Part shown: in pieces, positions 56,471-64,000 of the stretch
Numbering within the stretch: position 1 is the first letter of the stretch
How the letters are laid out: every line of letters begins with the position of its first letter
Assembly (NCBI RefSeq): GCF_000473225.1
Contig: NZ_KI421509.1
Location: 2,701,741 to 2,765,740, forward strand
Length of the DNA stretch: 64,000 bases
Reading direction: 5' to 3'
Source of the DNA: Sedimentitalea nanhaiensis DSM 24252
Lineage (GTDB): Bacteria > Pseudomonadota > Alphaproteobacteria > Rhodobacterales > Rhodobacteraceae
Position numbers and translations under genes: made by a program
The notes under the pieces: generated by a model
What the model was told of the DNA's origin: nothing
The model's input: the letters and a program-made list of their open reading frames with translations, nothing else
Database searches by the model: none

Positions 56471-57001
56471 CTAGGCGGCCTTTTCCATGCTTTCTTTGAG
56501 GTTGATCGTAACCATGTGTTCGGTTTCGTGCCGGTCACGGAAATGCAGCGCCTGGGTGTAATAGGCTTTGGCGTCCAGCCTGACACCGCGTCGGTTTGCA
56601 AATCGCCGGAACAGCGACCACGAGGCATCGTTGTCGGCCGTGATCGTCGTCTGAATCCGGGCGATATCTGCGCAGGCATCGCGTTGCAGCAGGCCGTTCA
56701 GCATAAGCGAACCCAACCCGCGGCCGCGCGCATTCGGTGATACGGCGACCTGCCAGACAAACAGTGTGGCCGGGTCGTCCGGCAGCACGTAGGCAGAAAC
56801 CCAGCCGGCGATGGTGCGGCCAAGTTCGGCCACGACACAGGTTTCGCGAAAGTGGTCGCATTGGATGAGGTTGCAATACATTGAGTTCTCGTCCAGCGGT
56901 TTGCACGCGCGCACGAGTTCCCAGATCGCCGCCCCGTCTTCGGCCCGAGGGGTGCGAACAACAGGCAAGGGCTTTCCGTGCAGATCGAGTGCGTGTTTCA
57001 T
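56471..57001 (-). CDS. ectA: L-2,4-diaminobutyrate N-acetyltransferase
   Basis: A 176-residue GNAT enzyme, RTPRAEDGAAIWELVRACKP, DENSMYCNLIQCDHF, FVWQVAVSPNARGRGLGS. The gene starts the ectABC operon; no ectD (hydroxylase) is present. Confidence 0.96.
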   Translation of the reverse strand: MKHALDLHGKPLPVVRTPRAEDGAAIWELVRACKPLDENSMYCNLIQCDHFRETCVVAELGRTIAGWVSAYVLPDDPATLFVWQVAVSPNARGRGLGSLMLNGLLQRDACADIARIQTTITADNDASWSLFRRFANRRGVRLDAKAYYTQALHFRDRHETEHMVTINLKESMEKAA

Positions 57002-57235
57002 TCGACAACAATCTCCTTTTGCTTCGTTTGGCTAAGTAAAGCATCAGTCAAGAAACTTCAACTGGTGATTGGGATTTGCTATATATGGGTGCATATGCTT
57101 AAAAAATATAGATTATATTGAAGCGTCGCAGTGCAAATAATATTTAGATAAGCTTAGTTTGGGTCGGCAGGCTGTGTTTGCGCGTTCCACAGGTTCCGGC
57201 GTAGAGTGCATCGCACAACCAGAGCAAGGAACCGT
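57002..57235. promoter_or_regulatory. AT-rich divergent ectA/ectR control region
   Basis: 234 bases, clearly AT-richer than the surroundings, separate ectA and ectR. They contain the palindromes AAATAATATTT (57135-57145) and TAAGCTTA (57149-57156), suitable for a MarR regulator such as EctR. No -35/-10 pair is assigned with confidence. Confidence 0.6.
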
Positions 57236-57712
57236 ATGGACCGGATTGATGGCAGCCTGATCGCTCTCCGCAGAATTATTCGCGCTACCGAACTGTTCGG
57301 ACGAAAGCTTGCGCAAGCCGCCGGATTGACGGCCGTTCAGTTCCGCGTCCTGCAGGTCGTGGCGGAGTCCGGGCACTGTACGTCTACGGCCATTTCACAG
57401 CGCATGCGGGTGTCGCAGGCCACCGTAACGTCGCTTGTCGATAAGTTGGTGAAATCCGGCATGGTCGTGCGGGAAAAGTCCGAGGCGGATCGCCGTCAAA
57501 CGAACATCGTTATCACCGACCAGGGGCGCAAGACGATCGAAGACGCGCCCGACCCCCTGCAGCAAAGGTATGTCCGCAAATTTGCAGCACTCGAGGATTG
57601 GGAGCAGGCCATGATCCTGGCTTCTCTGGAACGTGTGGCCACGATGATGGATGCCGAAGACATCGACGCATCGCCGGTTCTGGATGCGGGCGACATACGC
57701 AAGTCCACCTGA
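57236..57712 (+). CDS. ectR: MarR-family ectoine regulator EctR
   Basis: A 158-residue MarR protein: SLIALRRIIRATELFGRKLA, SGHCTSTAISQRMRVSQATV, VVREKSEADRRQTNIVITDQ. EctR repressors sit divergent from or next to ectABC in many halotolerant bacteria. ATG at 57236 preceded by AAGGAAC. Confidence 0.88.
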   Translation: MDRIDGSLIALRRIIRATELFGRKLAQAAGLTAVQFRVLQVVAESGHCTSTAISQRMRVSQATVTSLVDKLVKSGMVVREKSEADRRQTNIVITDQGRKTIEDAPDPLQQRYVRKFAALEDWEQAMILASLERVATMMDAEDIDASPVLDAGDIRKST

Positions 57713-57834
57713 TCGGGCACAGTGACCTGGCCCCGTATCGTATGGGTCGTCCCAACGCGTGGGCCTTGTATGACAGAACAGTTCGCAGTGCCCTGTCGGC
57801 AAGGGGCGCTAAGTCTGCCTTGTAAACGGGTGAC

Positions 57835-58755
57835 TTAATAGATCCGCGTTTCCGGATCCGCGCCTTTTTGCACCCAACCGCGATACATGCCCTCGCAATT
57901 GAACGGCATCGCGATATGGCCGTGACGATCCACCGCGATGACGCCGCCCGATCCATCGTTTTGCGCCAGATCCTGCATCACCACATGATCCGCGGCGTGC
58001 TGCAGGGTCTCGCCCGCATGGCGTATCCGGGCGGCGATCTCGGAGGCGGCGGTCCAGCGGATGAACACCTCGCCGTGGCCCGTTGCCGAGACCGCACAGG
58101 TGGCGTTGTCGGCAAAGGTTCCGGCACCGATCATCGGGGTGTCGCCAACACGGCCCGGTGCCTTGGCGGTCATTCCCCCGGTCGAGGTGGCCGCCGCCAC
58201 ATTTCCCTGGCTGTCCCGCGCTACCGCCCCTACGGTGCCGTGCCGCCGGGCGGGGTCGTCCGGGACTTCTCCACGCTCGCGCAATTGCAGGGTTTCCTGC
58301 AGGGCATCCCATCGGGTCTGGGTAAAGAAATACTCGTTGTCGCCAAAAGGCAATCCGGCCGCTTGCGCCAATTTCAGCGCGTTTGTGCCGATCAGCGTCA
58401 CATGCTCGGTACGTTCCATCACTGCTCGGGCCAGGCGGACCGGATTCTTCGGCCCAAAGACGCCCGCGACCGACCCCGCGCGGCGATCGCGGCCGTCCAT
58501 CACTGCCGCGTCCATCTCTTGCTTGCCTTCCGCGGTAAAAACCGCACCGCGCCCGGCATTGAACAGCGGTTCGTTCTCCAGCACGCAAACGGCGGCCACA
58601 ACCGCATCCATCGCGCTGCCATCCTCGCGCAGAACAGCTTCACCGGCCTCCAGGGCGGTGGCCAGGGCGACGTGAAAGGCGGCTTCTTTTTGCGGCGTCA
58701 TGGCGGATCTCAGGATGGTTCCGGCACCGCCATGAATGGCAAGCGAATAGGTCAT
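57835..58755 (-). CDS. iaaA: Isoaspartyl peptidase / L-asparaginase (Ntn hydrolase)
   Basis: A 306-residue precursor with the autoprocessing Thr in RRHGTVGAVARDSQGNVAAA, and SMDA-like SAMDAVVAAVCVLENEPLFN and GRGAVFTAEGKQEMDAAVMD upstream. It removes beta-aspartyl residues from peptides. Confidence 0.92.
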   Translation of the reverse strand: MTYSLAIHGGAGTILRSAMTPQKEAAFHVALATALEAGEAVLREDGSAMDAVVAAVCVLENEPLFNAGRGAVFTAEGKQEMDAAVMDGRDRRAGSVAGVFGPKNPVRLARAVMERTEHVTLIGTNALKLAQAAGLPFGDNEYFFTQTRWDALQETLQLRERGEVPDDPARRHGTVGAVARDSQGNVAAATSTGGMTAKAPGRVGDTPMIGAGTFADNATCAVSATGHGEVFIRWTAASEIAARIRHAGETLQHAADHVVMQDLAQNDGSGGVIAVDRHGHIAMPFNCEGMYRGWVQKGADPETRIY

Positions 58756-59323
58756 TGGTATCCTTTCTGCCCGTCCTGCGTGGCACAGTCGCGGGTGGTC
58801 GATGGCATTTGGCCTTTAACCTGAGACATCAGCTCTCATCTATCGTGTTGTAGTCCCTGATTTCAGGCAGTGATAGACGATTCAGATGTAAGCCGGAATG
58901 CTCTGGACATGGGTAGCAAGCAGTCACCCGTAGCGATGATTTGGTCAAGCCGTTCTTCAGGGATGACGATGCGCGCACTATTTCCGAAACATCCATCTGG
59001 ATCTGCCGCGGCTTGCTGCCGCTCTTTTGAAAACAGTTATTGCAGCAGATGCGCGAACTATGGGGCTGAAACCGACGGATGAATTCCGCCAGGATGCGGG
59101 GCGGGTCGGACTGGTCAGCGGGCTTGCACGCAGGCAAGTTGCGGATGATTTGGGCGTTGGCATGTCGACGCCGAACAAATGCATCGCGGCGCTTGTTTGC
59201 GTTCGGGTTCCCGGGCGGCATTTCCAAACAACAGGGCGGCTCGCCGGTCCGGCTTAAGTTGCGAGTGAAACGTATCTCAAGGGGATACACCCCTTTCAGT
59301 ATGGCTCCTGCCTGGCGAGCGGT
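58756..59323. other. Non-coding stretch with insertion-sequence debris
   Basis: About 570 bases between iaaA and the glutamine-synthetase-like gene. Apart from the transposase relic at 59060-59200 nothing could be assigned. Confidence 0.4.
59060..59200 (+). pseudogene. IS3-type transposase OrfA relic
   Basis: LKPTDEFRQDAGRVGLVSGL followed by ARRQVADDLGVGMSTPNKCI matches the helix-turn-helix start of IS3-family OrfA proteins. The rest of the element is missing. Confidence 0.6.
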
Positions 59324-60637
59324 TCAATAGACCCCGGCATATGCGGCGCACCGTTCTTTATCGGTCATAGTTCCGAGATAGGCCAGTTCACCGCGCTTAT
59401 GTGCCAGGTAAATTTCTGCAAACCCGTCCGGAAACCAGCCGCGTACAGTTGGATTGTTCTCGAACCGCGCCAGGGCCTCGGGCAGGGTTTGCGGCAGCCG
59501 GACAAACCCTTTGGCGCTCAGATCCTTTGCAGACAGAAGCGACAGGTCTTCCTGCGTTACAGGCGGCGGAGCCAGCCCTTCCTCTATCCCCTGCACACCG
59601 GCGTTGACGATGGCTGCCAGCGCCAGATATGGCGAAGCAGCGGCATCCGCAGCGCGGAATTCGAAGTTGTATTGCCGTGCAATGCCGGCTTCGTCCTGCG
59701 CGGACGTCGGGCATATGCGCAGCGATGCCTCGCGGTCACGCAAGCCGAGATTGTTGTAGGCCGCGCTCCACCGGTGCGGCGTCAACCTGAGATAGGACAC
59801 ATCGCTCGGGGCCGTCAGCGCAATCATGCTGTCTAGATATTTCAGGATGCCGGCGACAAAGGCACCTGTCAGTTTTGACATGCCCGCCGGTCCATTTGCG
59901 TCATAGGTGAGTGGAACGCCCTGGGTGTCGGTAAAGCTCATATGAATGTGGACACCGTTTCCGACGTTTTCAGGGTCGCGGATCGGGGTGAAGCTGGCGC
60001 GTTCCCCCAGCCTTTGGGCAACCGAGCGTGTGATCTCCCGCAGGGCTACGGCGCTGTCTGCGGCGCGCAAGGCCTCGTCGGGGTCAATCGTCACTTCAAA
60101 TTGGTCCGGTCCGTATTCGTTCATGAAGGTGTCAGGTGACATTCCTGCGGCATTCAGCGCCGCCATCAGGGTTTCCCCCAACCTGCGCTGAGCGTGAAAT
60201 CCGGCGTGGGTATACGCTTCGCCAAAGGTTGGCGTTTCGGTTTGCAACTGAAACTCGTGCTCGAATGACGCCACCAGGCTGACACCGCCCACGTGTTCCA
60301 GCCGAGCCAGCGCCTGTTTCAGGATCGACCGGGTGCAGCAGCTCCAGGGGGTCCTATCCAGTTCGAGTATGTCTCCCAACACAAACCGATCCGACAGATG
60401 ACCATCGGCATAGTCTATATCCACCAGCGTTTCCGGATCCGGCACAAGCAGCAGATCTCCCAGTGAGCCGAACGGAGTTTCCGCGATCCTGTCAAAACAG
60501 GTGATCTGCACATTGGTCGGTGTCCACCCGACACCGTTTTGCGACCGTTTTGCAAGGTCCGGCAGCGGAAAGCTTTTTCCACGCAGCTTTCCGGCAAAAT
60601 CCGACGTTGCGACGAATACCAGCGGGTTATTGATCAT
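59324..60637 (-). CDS. Glutamine synthetase-like enzyme (gamma-glutamylation type)
   Basis: A 437-residue protein of the glutamine synthetase superfamily. ASFEHEFQLQTE and MNEYGPDQFEVTI have metal Glu residues, HIHMSFTD the ammonia-region His, and RLTPHRWSAAYNNLG the ATP/Arg loop. It resembles PuuA/GlnT-type gamma-glutamyl ligases more than GlnA (no adenylylation Tyr region). With the RpiR and Liv genes it may act in uptake and breakdown of an amine or amino acid. Confidence 0.83.
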   Translation of the reverse strand: MINNPLVFVATSDFAGKLRGKSFPLPDLAKRSQNGVGWTPTNVQITCFDRIAETPFGSLGDLLLVPDPETLVDIDYADGHLSDRFVLGDILELDRTPWSCCTRSILKQALARLEHVGGVSLVASFEHEFQLQTETPTFGEAYTHAGFHAQRRLGETLMAALNAAGMSPDTFMNEYGPDQFEVTIDPDEALRAADSAVALREITRSVAQRLGERASFTPIRDPENVGNGVHIHMSFTDTQGVPLTYDANGPAGMSKLTGAFVAGILKYLDSMIALTAPSDVSYLRLTPHRWSAAYNNLGLRDREASLRICPTSAQDEAGIARQYNFEFRAADAAASPYLALAAIVNAGVQGIEEGLAPPPVTQEDLSLLSAKDLSAKGFVRLPQTLPEALARFENNPTVRGWFPDGFAEIYLAHKRGELAYLGTMTDKERCAAYAGVY

Positions 60638-61493
60638 CGGTCATTTCTCCAAGATCCAGACGCAGGGCGTCCCAGCGCTCAATTCTCTTTCTGGCCTTGT
60701 CCCAGTTGCCCTCTGCGATCCGTGTCACGACCGCCTCTAACAACACAAGCGCCCCGGCATAGCTGTCCCAGACCGTGCCGCTTTCAATTGGGGTGGCGAT
60801 CACCTCGCTTGCAGTCCGGGCCACCGGCGACAGCCATTTGTCGGTCAGCACAACCACCTGCGCGCCCTGCCGGGTCGTCGCCCGCTCGGCCAGCTTTTCA
60901 AGACTCGGCTGATATCGGCGAAAATCTACAATGAACAATACGTCGCGCGGTTTCATCCGCAACAGATACTCGGGCCAGATTTCCGGGTCCGCGGGCAAAT
61001 GGAAAACGTTGCCGCGTATCTGGCGCAGATGCCGCGACAGATAAAGGGCGATGGCGTCACTTATGCGCCCGCCGATCACATAGATGTTGCGTTTTTCATC
61101 GGCGAACAGGGCGCAAACCCGTTCGAACTGAACCTGGGTGATCGCCGATGTCGAGTCAGCCAGCAAGGTTGTGGCGCGGGTCACGAAATCTTCCAGGAAC
61201 GCACCTTTCAAGGCGCGGTTGTTTTGATGCAGGTCCAGCGGCGAACGATTTCCGTCTTTCAGCTCGTCAATCAGTTGACGCTGAAAATCGTGATACCCCG
61301 AGAAACCCAGCTTGCTGACAAACCGGGAAATCGAAGGCGGCGAGGTCTTGGTTTTTTTCGCCAGGATCTGGATGGGGTCCAGGCCGGCAAATGGATAGTC
61401 CAACAACAGCGCCGTGCACAGCTTGCGCTCGGTTGCGGTGAGCGTATCCGACATCGCCTCGAGACGTGCCTTGACTGGCAGATTTTGATCCAT
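60627..61493 (-). CDS. RpiR-family transcriptional regulator
   Basis: A 288-residue regulator: TLTATERKLCTALLLDYPFA, TSPPSISRFVSKLGFSGYHD and a SIS sugar-isomerase-like domain (IYVIGGRISDAIALYLSRHL). The gene is divergent from the Liv-type transporter and overlaps the glutamine-synthetase-like gene by 11 bases. Confidence 0.87.
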   Translation of the reverse strand: MDQNLPVKARLEAMSDTLTATERKLCTALLLDYPFAGLDPIQILAKKTKTSPPSISRFVSKLGFSGYHDFQRQLIDELKDGNRSPLDLHQNNRALKGAFLEDFVTRATTLLADSTSAITQVQFERVCALFADEKRNIYVIGGRISDAIALYLSRHLRQIRGNVFHLPADPEIWPEYLLRMKPRDVLFIVDFRRYQPSLEKLAERATTRQGAQVVVLTDKWLSPVARTASEVIATPIESGTVWDSYAGALVLLEAVVTRIAEGNWDKARKRIERWDALRLDLGEMTDDQ

Positions 61494-61519
61494 GGCATCA
61501 GAAACGACGATGAAAGAAA

Positions 61520-61549
61520 AAAGTCAATATTTAAAAAAACATTGACTTT
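61520..61549. promoter_or_regulatory. Candidate RpiR operator
   Basis: A perfect inverted repeat AAAGTCAAT (61520-61528) / ATTGACTTT (61541-61549) in the 103-base divergent region. Each arm contains a TTGACT -35-like word, one on each strand. Confidence 0.62.
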
Positions 61550-61596
61550 GAAAAAATACTATCAGATTTGTAAGAGGCTTCATCCGAGGGTTGCCC

Positions 61597-63435
61597 ATGA
61601 TCACGTCGCCACGTCTGCAGATCTTTGCCGCGATTTCGGCCATCGTCGTTGGCGTCGTTGGCGCTGCCTTGATCGCATCGATGTTCGGAGCCGCGGCCGA
61701 GCGTATTCTGACCGTTTTCTTCATTACGCTCGTCGGAGTGGTTGGCATCGGGATCTACAGCGGCAACAGTGGTATTCTCAGCTTTGGCCATGTCGCGTTC
61801 ATGGGCATCGGGGCCTATGTCTCGGCCTTGCTGACCTTGCCTGCCCAACTAAAGGTCGCAACTTTGCCCAAGCTGCCTGACTGGCTGGCGACGACCGAGA
61901 TGGGATTGCTGCCTGCCACCGTCATTGCGATGGGGGTCACGGCGCTGGTTGCGCTGTTGGTCGGGGCGGCAATCGGGCGGCTCGAAGGGTCGGCGGCCAC
62001 AATTTCAACACTTGGCCTGCTGATCATCGTGCATGGGGTCATCATCGGGTGGCGAGATGTGACGCGCGGTGCGCAGTCGTTCTTTGGCGTTCCGCGCGAA
62101 ACCGGCATCTGGGCGGCCGTGATCGGTGTGATCCTGGCGCTTGTGCTGGCCCGTTTGTATCGGGACTCGCGGTCTGGGCTGCGCCTGAGGGCGGGGCGCG
62201 AAAACGCAATTGCGGCGACGGCGGTGGGGGTGAACATCCCGCGAGAGCGATTGATTTCGTTTGTTCTGGCGGGCGCGGTCATGGCGCTGGCCGGGGCGCT
62301 TCTGGGCCATTTCCTGGGGGCTTTCAGCCCCAAGAAGTTTTTTTTCAACGACACGTTCCTGTTGCTGGCGATGCTGATCGTCGGTGGCATGACCACGATC
62401 ACCGGTGCGGTGACAGGAGCGGTGGTCATCACGCTGGTGACAGAGTTTCTGCGCCGGTTGGAGGGCGGGTTTTCGATCGCCGGTTTTGATGTTCCTTCGG
62501 TATTTGGCACCACGCAGATCGGGATTGGCCTGATCATCCTGTATGCTATGTTTCGAAAGGCCGACGGTCTGGCGGGGCTTAAGGAATGGGAGGAACGTGT
62601 GTTCCCCAAGCGCCCGCCCTCCGGGTCCGCACCTGCGCTGCAAGAGGTGCACGTTAGCGACAGTCTGACAGCCAGCAACATGACTATGCAGTTTGGTGGA
62701 TTGGTGGCCGTGAACGACGTTTCCCTGACCTTGACGCCGGGTGAGATCCTGGGCCTGATCGGACCGAACGGGTCGGGAAAAACGACGTTGCTGAACATGC
62801 TTTCGGGCGTGTTGCGGCCCAGCAAGGGCGCCGCGATCCGGGGGCAAAACAAACTTAACGGGGTGCCCGCCCATAAGATCGTCGAACACGGGATCGCGCG
62901 TACATTTCAGAACATTCGCCTGTTCCCGGATTTGTCAGTGCATCAGAACGTGCTTGTCGCCGCCCTCTCGACACATGGCGGCGAGGATGCGGATTCCCGG
63001 GCGCGGGCGGCGCTGGCCCGGTTGAATGTCGCGCAACTGGCCGGAGAGAGTGCTGGCACGCTGTCCTATGGCGATCAGCGCCGTGTCGAAATCGCGCGCG
63101 CGCTGGCCTGCCGGCCCAGCCTGCTGTTTCTGGATGAACCTGCGGCGGGCATGAACCGCCTGGAAACCGATGCCTTGATGGACACCCTGCGTGGTCTGAC
63201 ACGTGATCTGGGCATCGGGATCTTGCTGGTTGACCACGATCTGACCCTGATCAACCAGTTGTGCGATCGCATCATCGTACTGAACGAAGGCCGTCTGATC
63301 GCCGAAGGTACGCCGGACGATATACGTCAGGACCCTGCGGTGATCGAGGCCTATCTCGGTCGCGGCAAGCCGGGCAAGAAAACCAAACCAAAGAACCGGG
63401 ATGAACCCGGACCTGCAACCGAACTGGCCGGCTGA
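61597..63435 (+). CDS. Fused branched-chain amino acid-type ABC permease/ATPase (LivM-LivG)
   Basis: A 612-residue fusion. Residues 1-330 are a LivM-type membrane protein (GIGIYSGNSGILSFGHVAFM, DSRSGLRLRAGRENAIAATA); after a linker rich in Pro and Ser, residues from about 350 form a LivG-type ATPase with Walker A GPNGSGKTTLLNML, signature LSYGDQRRVEIARALA and Walker B LLFLDEPAAGM. ATG at 61597 is preferred over TTG 61591. LivH and LivF are presumably outside the window. Confidence 0.92.
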   Translation: MITSPRLQIFAAISAIVVGVVGAALIASMFGAAAERILTVFFITLVGVVGIGIYSGNSGILSFGHVAFMGIGAYVSALLTLPAQLKVATLPKLPDWLATTEMGLLPATVIAMGVTALVALLVGAAIGRLEGSAATISTLGLLIIVHGVIIGWRDVTRGAQSFFGVPRETGIWAAVIGVILALVLARLYRDSRSGLRLRAGRENAIAATAVGVNIPRERLISFVLAGAVMALAGALLGHFLGAFSPKKFFFNDTFLLLAMLIVGGMTTITGAVTGAVVITLVTEFLRRLEGGFSIAGFDVPSVFGTTQIGIGLIILYAMFRKADGLAGLKEWEERVFPKRPPSGSAPALQEVHVSDSLTASNMTMQFGGLVAVNDVSLTLTPGEILGLIGPNGSGKTTLLNMLSGVLRPSKGAAIRGQNKLNGVPAHKIVEHGIARTFQNIRLFPDLSVHQNVLVAALSTHGGEDADSRARAALARLNVAQLAGESAGTLSYGDQRRVEIARALACRPSLLFLDEPAAGMNRLETDALMDTLRGLTRDLGIGILLVDHDLTLINQLCDRIIVLNEGRLIAEGTPDDIRQDPAVIEAYLGRGKPGKKTKPKNRDEPGPATELAG

Positions 63436-63474
63436 CACCAGCCGACAGTTCAGACAACAGACGGAGGACGACCC

Positions 63475-64000
63475 ATGAGAAAACTTCTTCTTTCAACCAC
63501 CATTGCAGCGACGCTTGCGGCGCTGCCGGCGGTTGCGGATACACTGCGCGTCGGCGTGGCTACGGCCCAGACCGGGGCGCTGGCCTATGCGGATGTGCCG
63601 GTTTCGGTGGGCATGCATTTGGCGGTCGATGAGATCAATGCCGCTGGCGGGATCGGCGGCAAGGTGACGATCGAACTGATCGAAAAGGACGTGCGTTCGG
63701 ACGCGGCGCAGACGTCGATCGCGACACAGGAGCTTGTGGATCAGGGCGTTTCGGTGATTGTGTTACCCTGCGATTCCGATCCGGCGTTGGCTGCCATCGG
63801 CGTAATTTCGTCAGCCCAAATCCCGGCCATCTCAACCTGTGCGTCTTCGCCCACCTTGCCGATGATCGGCGGCGAGTACATGTTCTCGAACTTCCCCGGC
63901 GACAATGTACAGGCCACCGTGTCGGCGCAATGGGCCTGGGATCAGGGGCACCGCAGCGCCTATATCATCTATTCGCCGGACACCCAGTACACCACCATGC
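63475..64000 (+). CDS. Liv-type ABC substrate-binding protein, N-terminal part (cut by window end)
   Basis: The first 175 residues of a periplasmic binding protein, starting with a signal peptide (LLLSTTIAATLAALPAVA) and the LivK/UrtA-type mature start RVGVATAQTGALAYADVPV. A good GGAGG lies ten bases before the ATG. It runs off the window end, so the ligand is not inferable. Confidence 0.85.
   Translation, partial: MRKLLLSTTIAATLAALPAVADTLRVGVATAQTGALAYADVPVSVGMHLAVDEINAAGGIGGKVTIELIEKDVRSDAAQTSIATQELVDQGVSVIVLPCDSDPALAAIGVISSAQIPAISTCASSPTLPMIGGEYMFSNFPGDNVQATVSAQWAWDQGHRSAYIIYSPDTQYTTM

Overview
The window reads as chromosomal DNA of a marine alphaproteobacterium of the Rhodobacteraceae (Roseobacter group). 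This is inferred from the high GC content, the petABC cytochrome bc1 operon, DUF2794 and DUF3095 genes, a phenylacetate catabolic cluster, an ectoine cluster and many binding-protein ABC transporters. No 16S rRNA gene is present, so the genus is not assignable from this sequence.

Layout. 0-7.6 kb: the end of a thiamine ABC transporter (thiP, thiQ), a riboflavin gene (ribH) behind a clear FMN riboswitch, a PaiB-type FMN protein, a GST, the bc1 complex operon with its terminator, and an AT-richer TyrA-like dehydrogenase flanked by non-coding DNA. 7.7-10.1 kb: mtaB and dapF, overlapping, then tRNA-Lys(UUU). 10.1-19.5 kb: an accessory region with an exported sulfatase, a decayed integrative element (RCR-type Rep, a 72-residue protein, an AlpA-like HTH protein, a frameshifted tyrosine-integrase relic) and, inside it, two almost identical IS110-family insertions placed in mirror orientation at the two ends of an IS5-family element. 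19.5-29 kb: NYN-domain protein, GNAT, glutathione-dependent formaldehyde dehydrogenase, cytochrome c', and a phenylacetate cluster (tetR-paaK-paaJ-paaI, divergent from paaZ-paaX). 29-39.3 kb: housekeeping and catabolic genes, including peptidases, beta-carbonic anhydrase, asd, an MFS carrier, a DUF3095 protein, and hpaR with an aromatic amino acid decarboxylase and an HpaI aldolase. 39.5-42.4 kb: cueR and a polysaccharide export pair. 42.4-50.3 kb: an M19 dipeptidase divergent from a five-gene Dpp-type ABC operon ending in a class III aminotransferase. 50.3-53.8 kb: tex, followed by a graveyard of a TetR gene and a Pot-type permease operon. 53.9-57.7 kb: ectABC with a broken ectoine-type aspartokinase and divergent ectR. 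57.8-64 kb: isoaspartyl peptidase, an IS3 relic, and an RpiR / glutamine-synthetase-like / Liv-type ABC module running off the end.

The most unusual structure is the IS110-IS5-IS110 nest (15722-18887). Removing both IS110 copies at their CT cores rebuilds an intact IS5-family element flanked by CTAG. The IS110 leader can be folded by eye into a bridge-RNA-like structure carrying words that match the element end. The two IS110 copies differ by one base, which changes the residue next to the catalytic serine. A word matching the IS110 right end also sits at the point where the ectoine aspartokinase is cut off, about 35 kb away.
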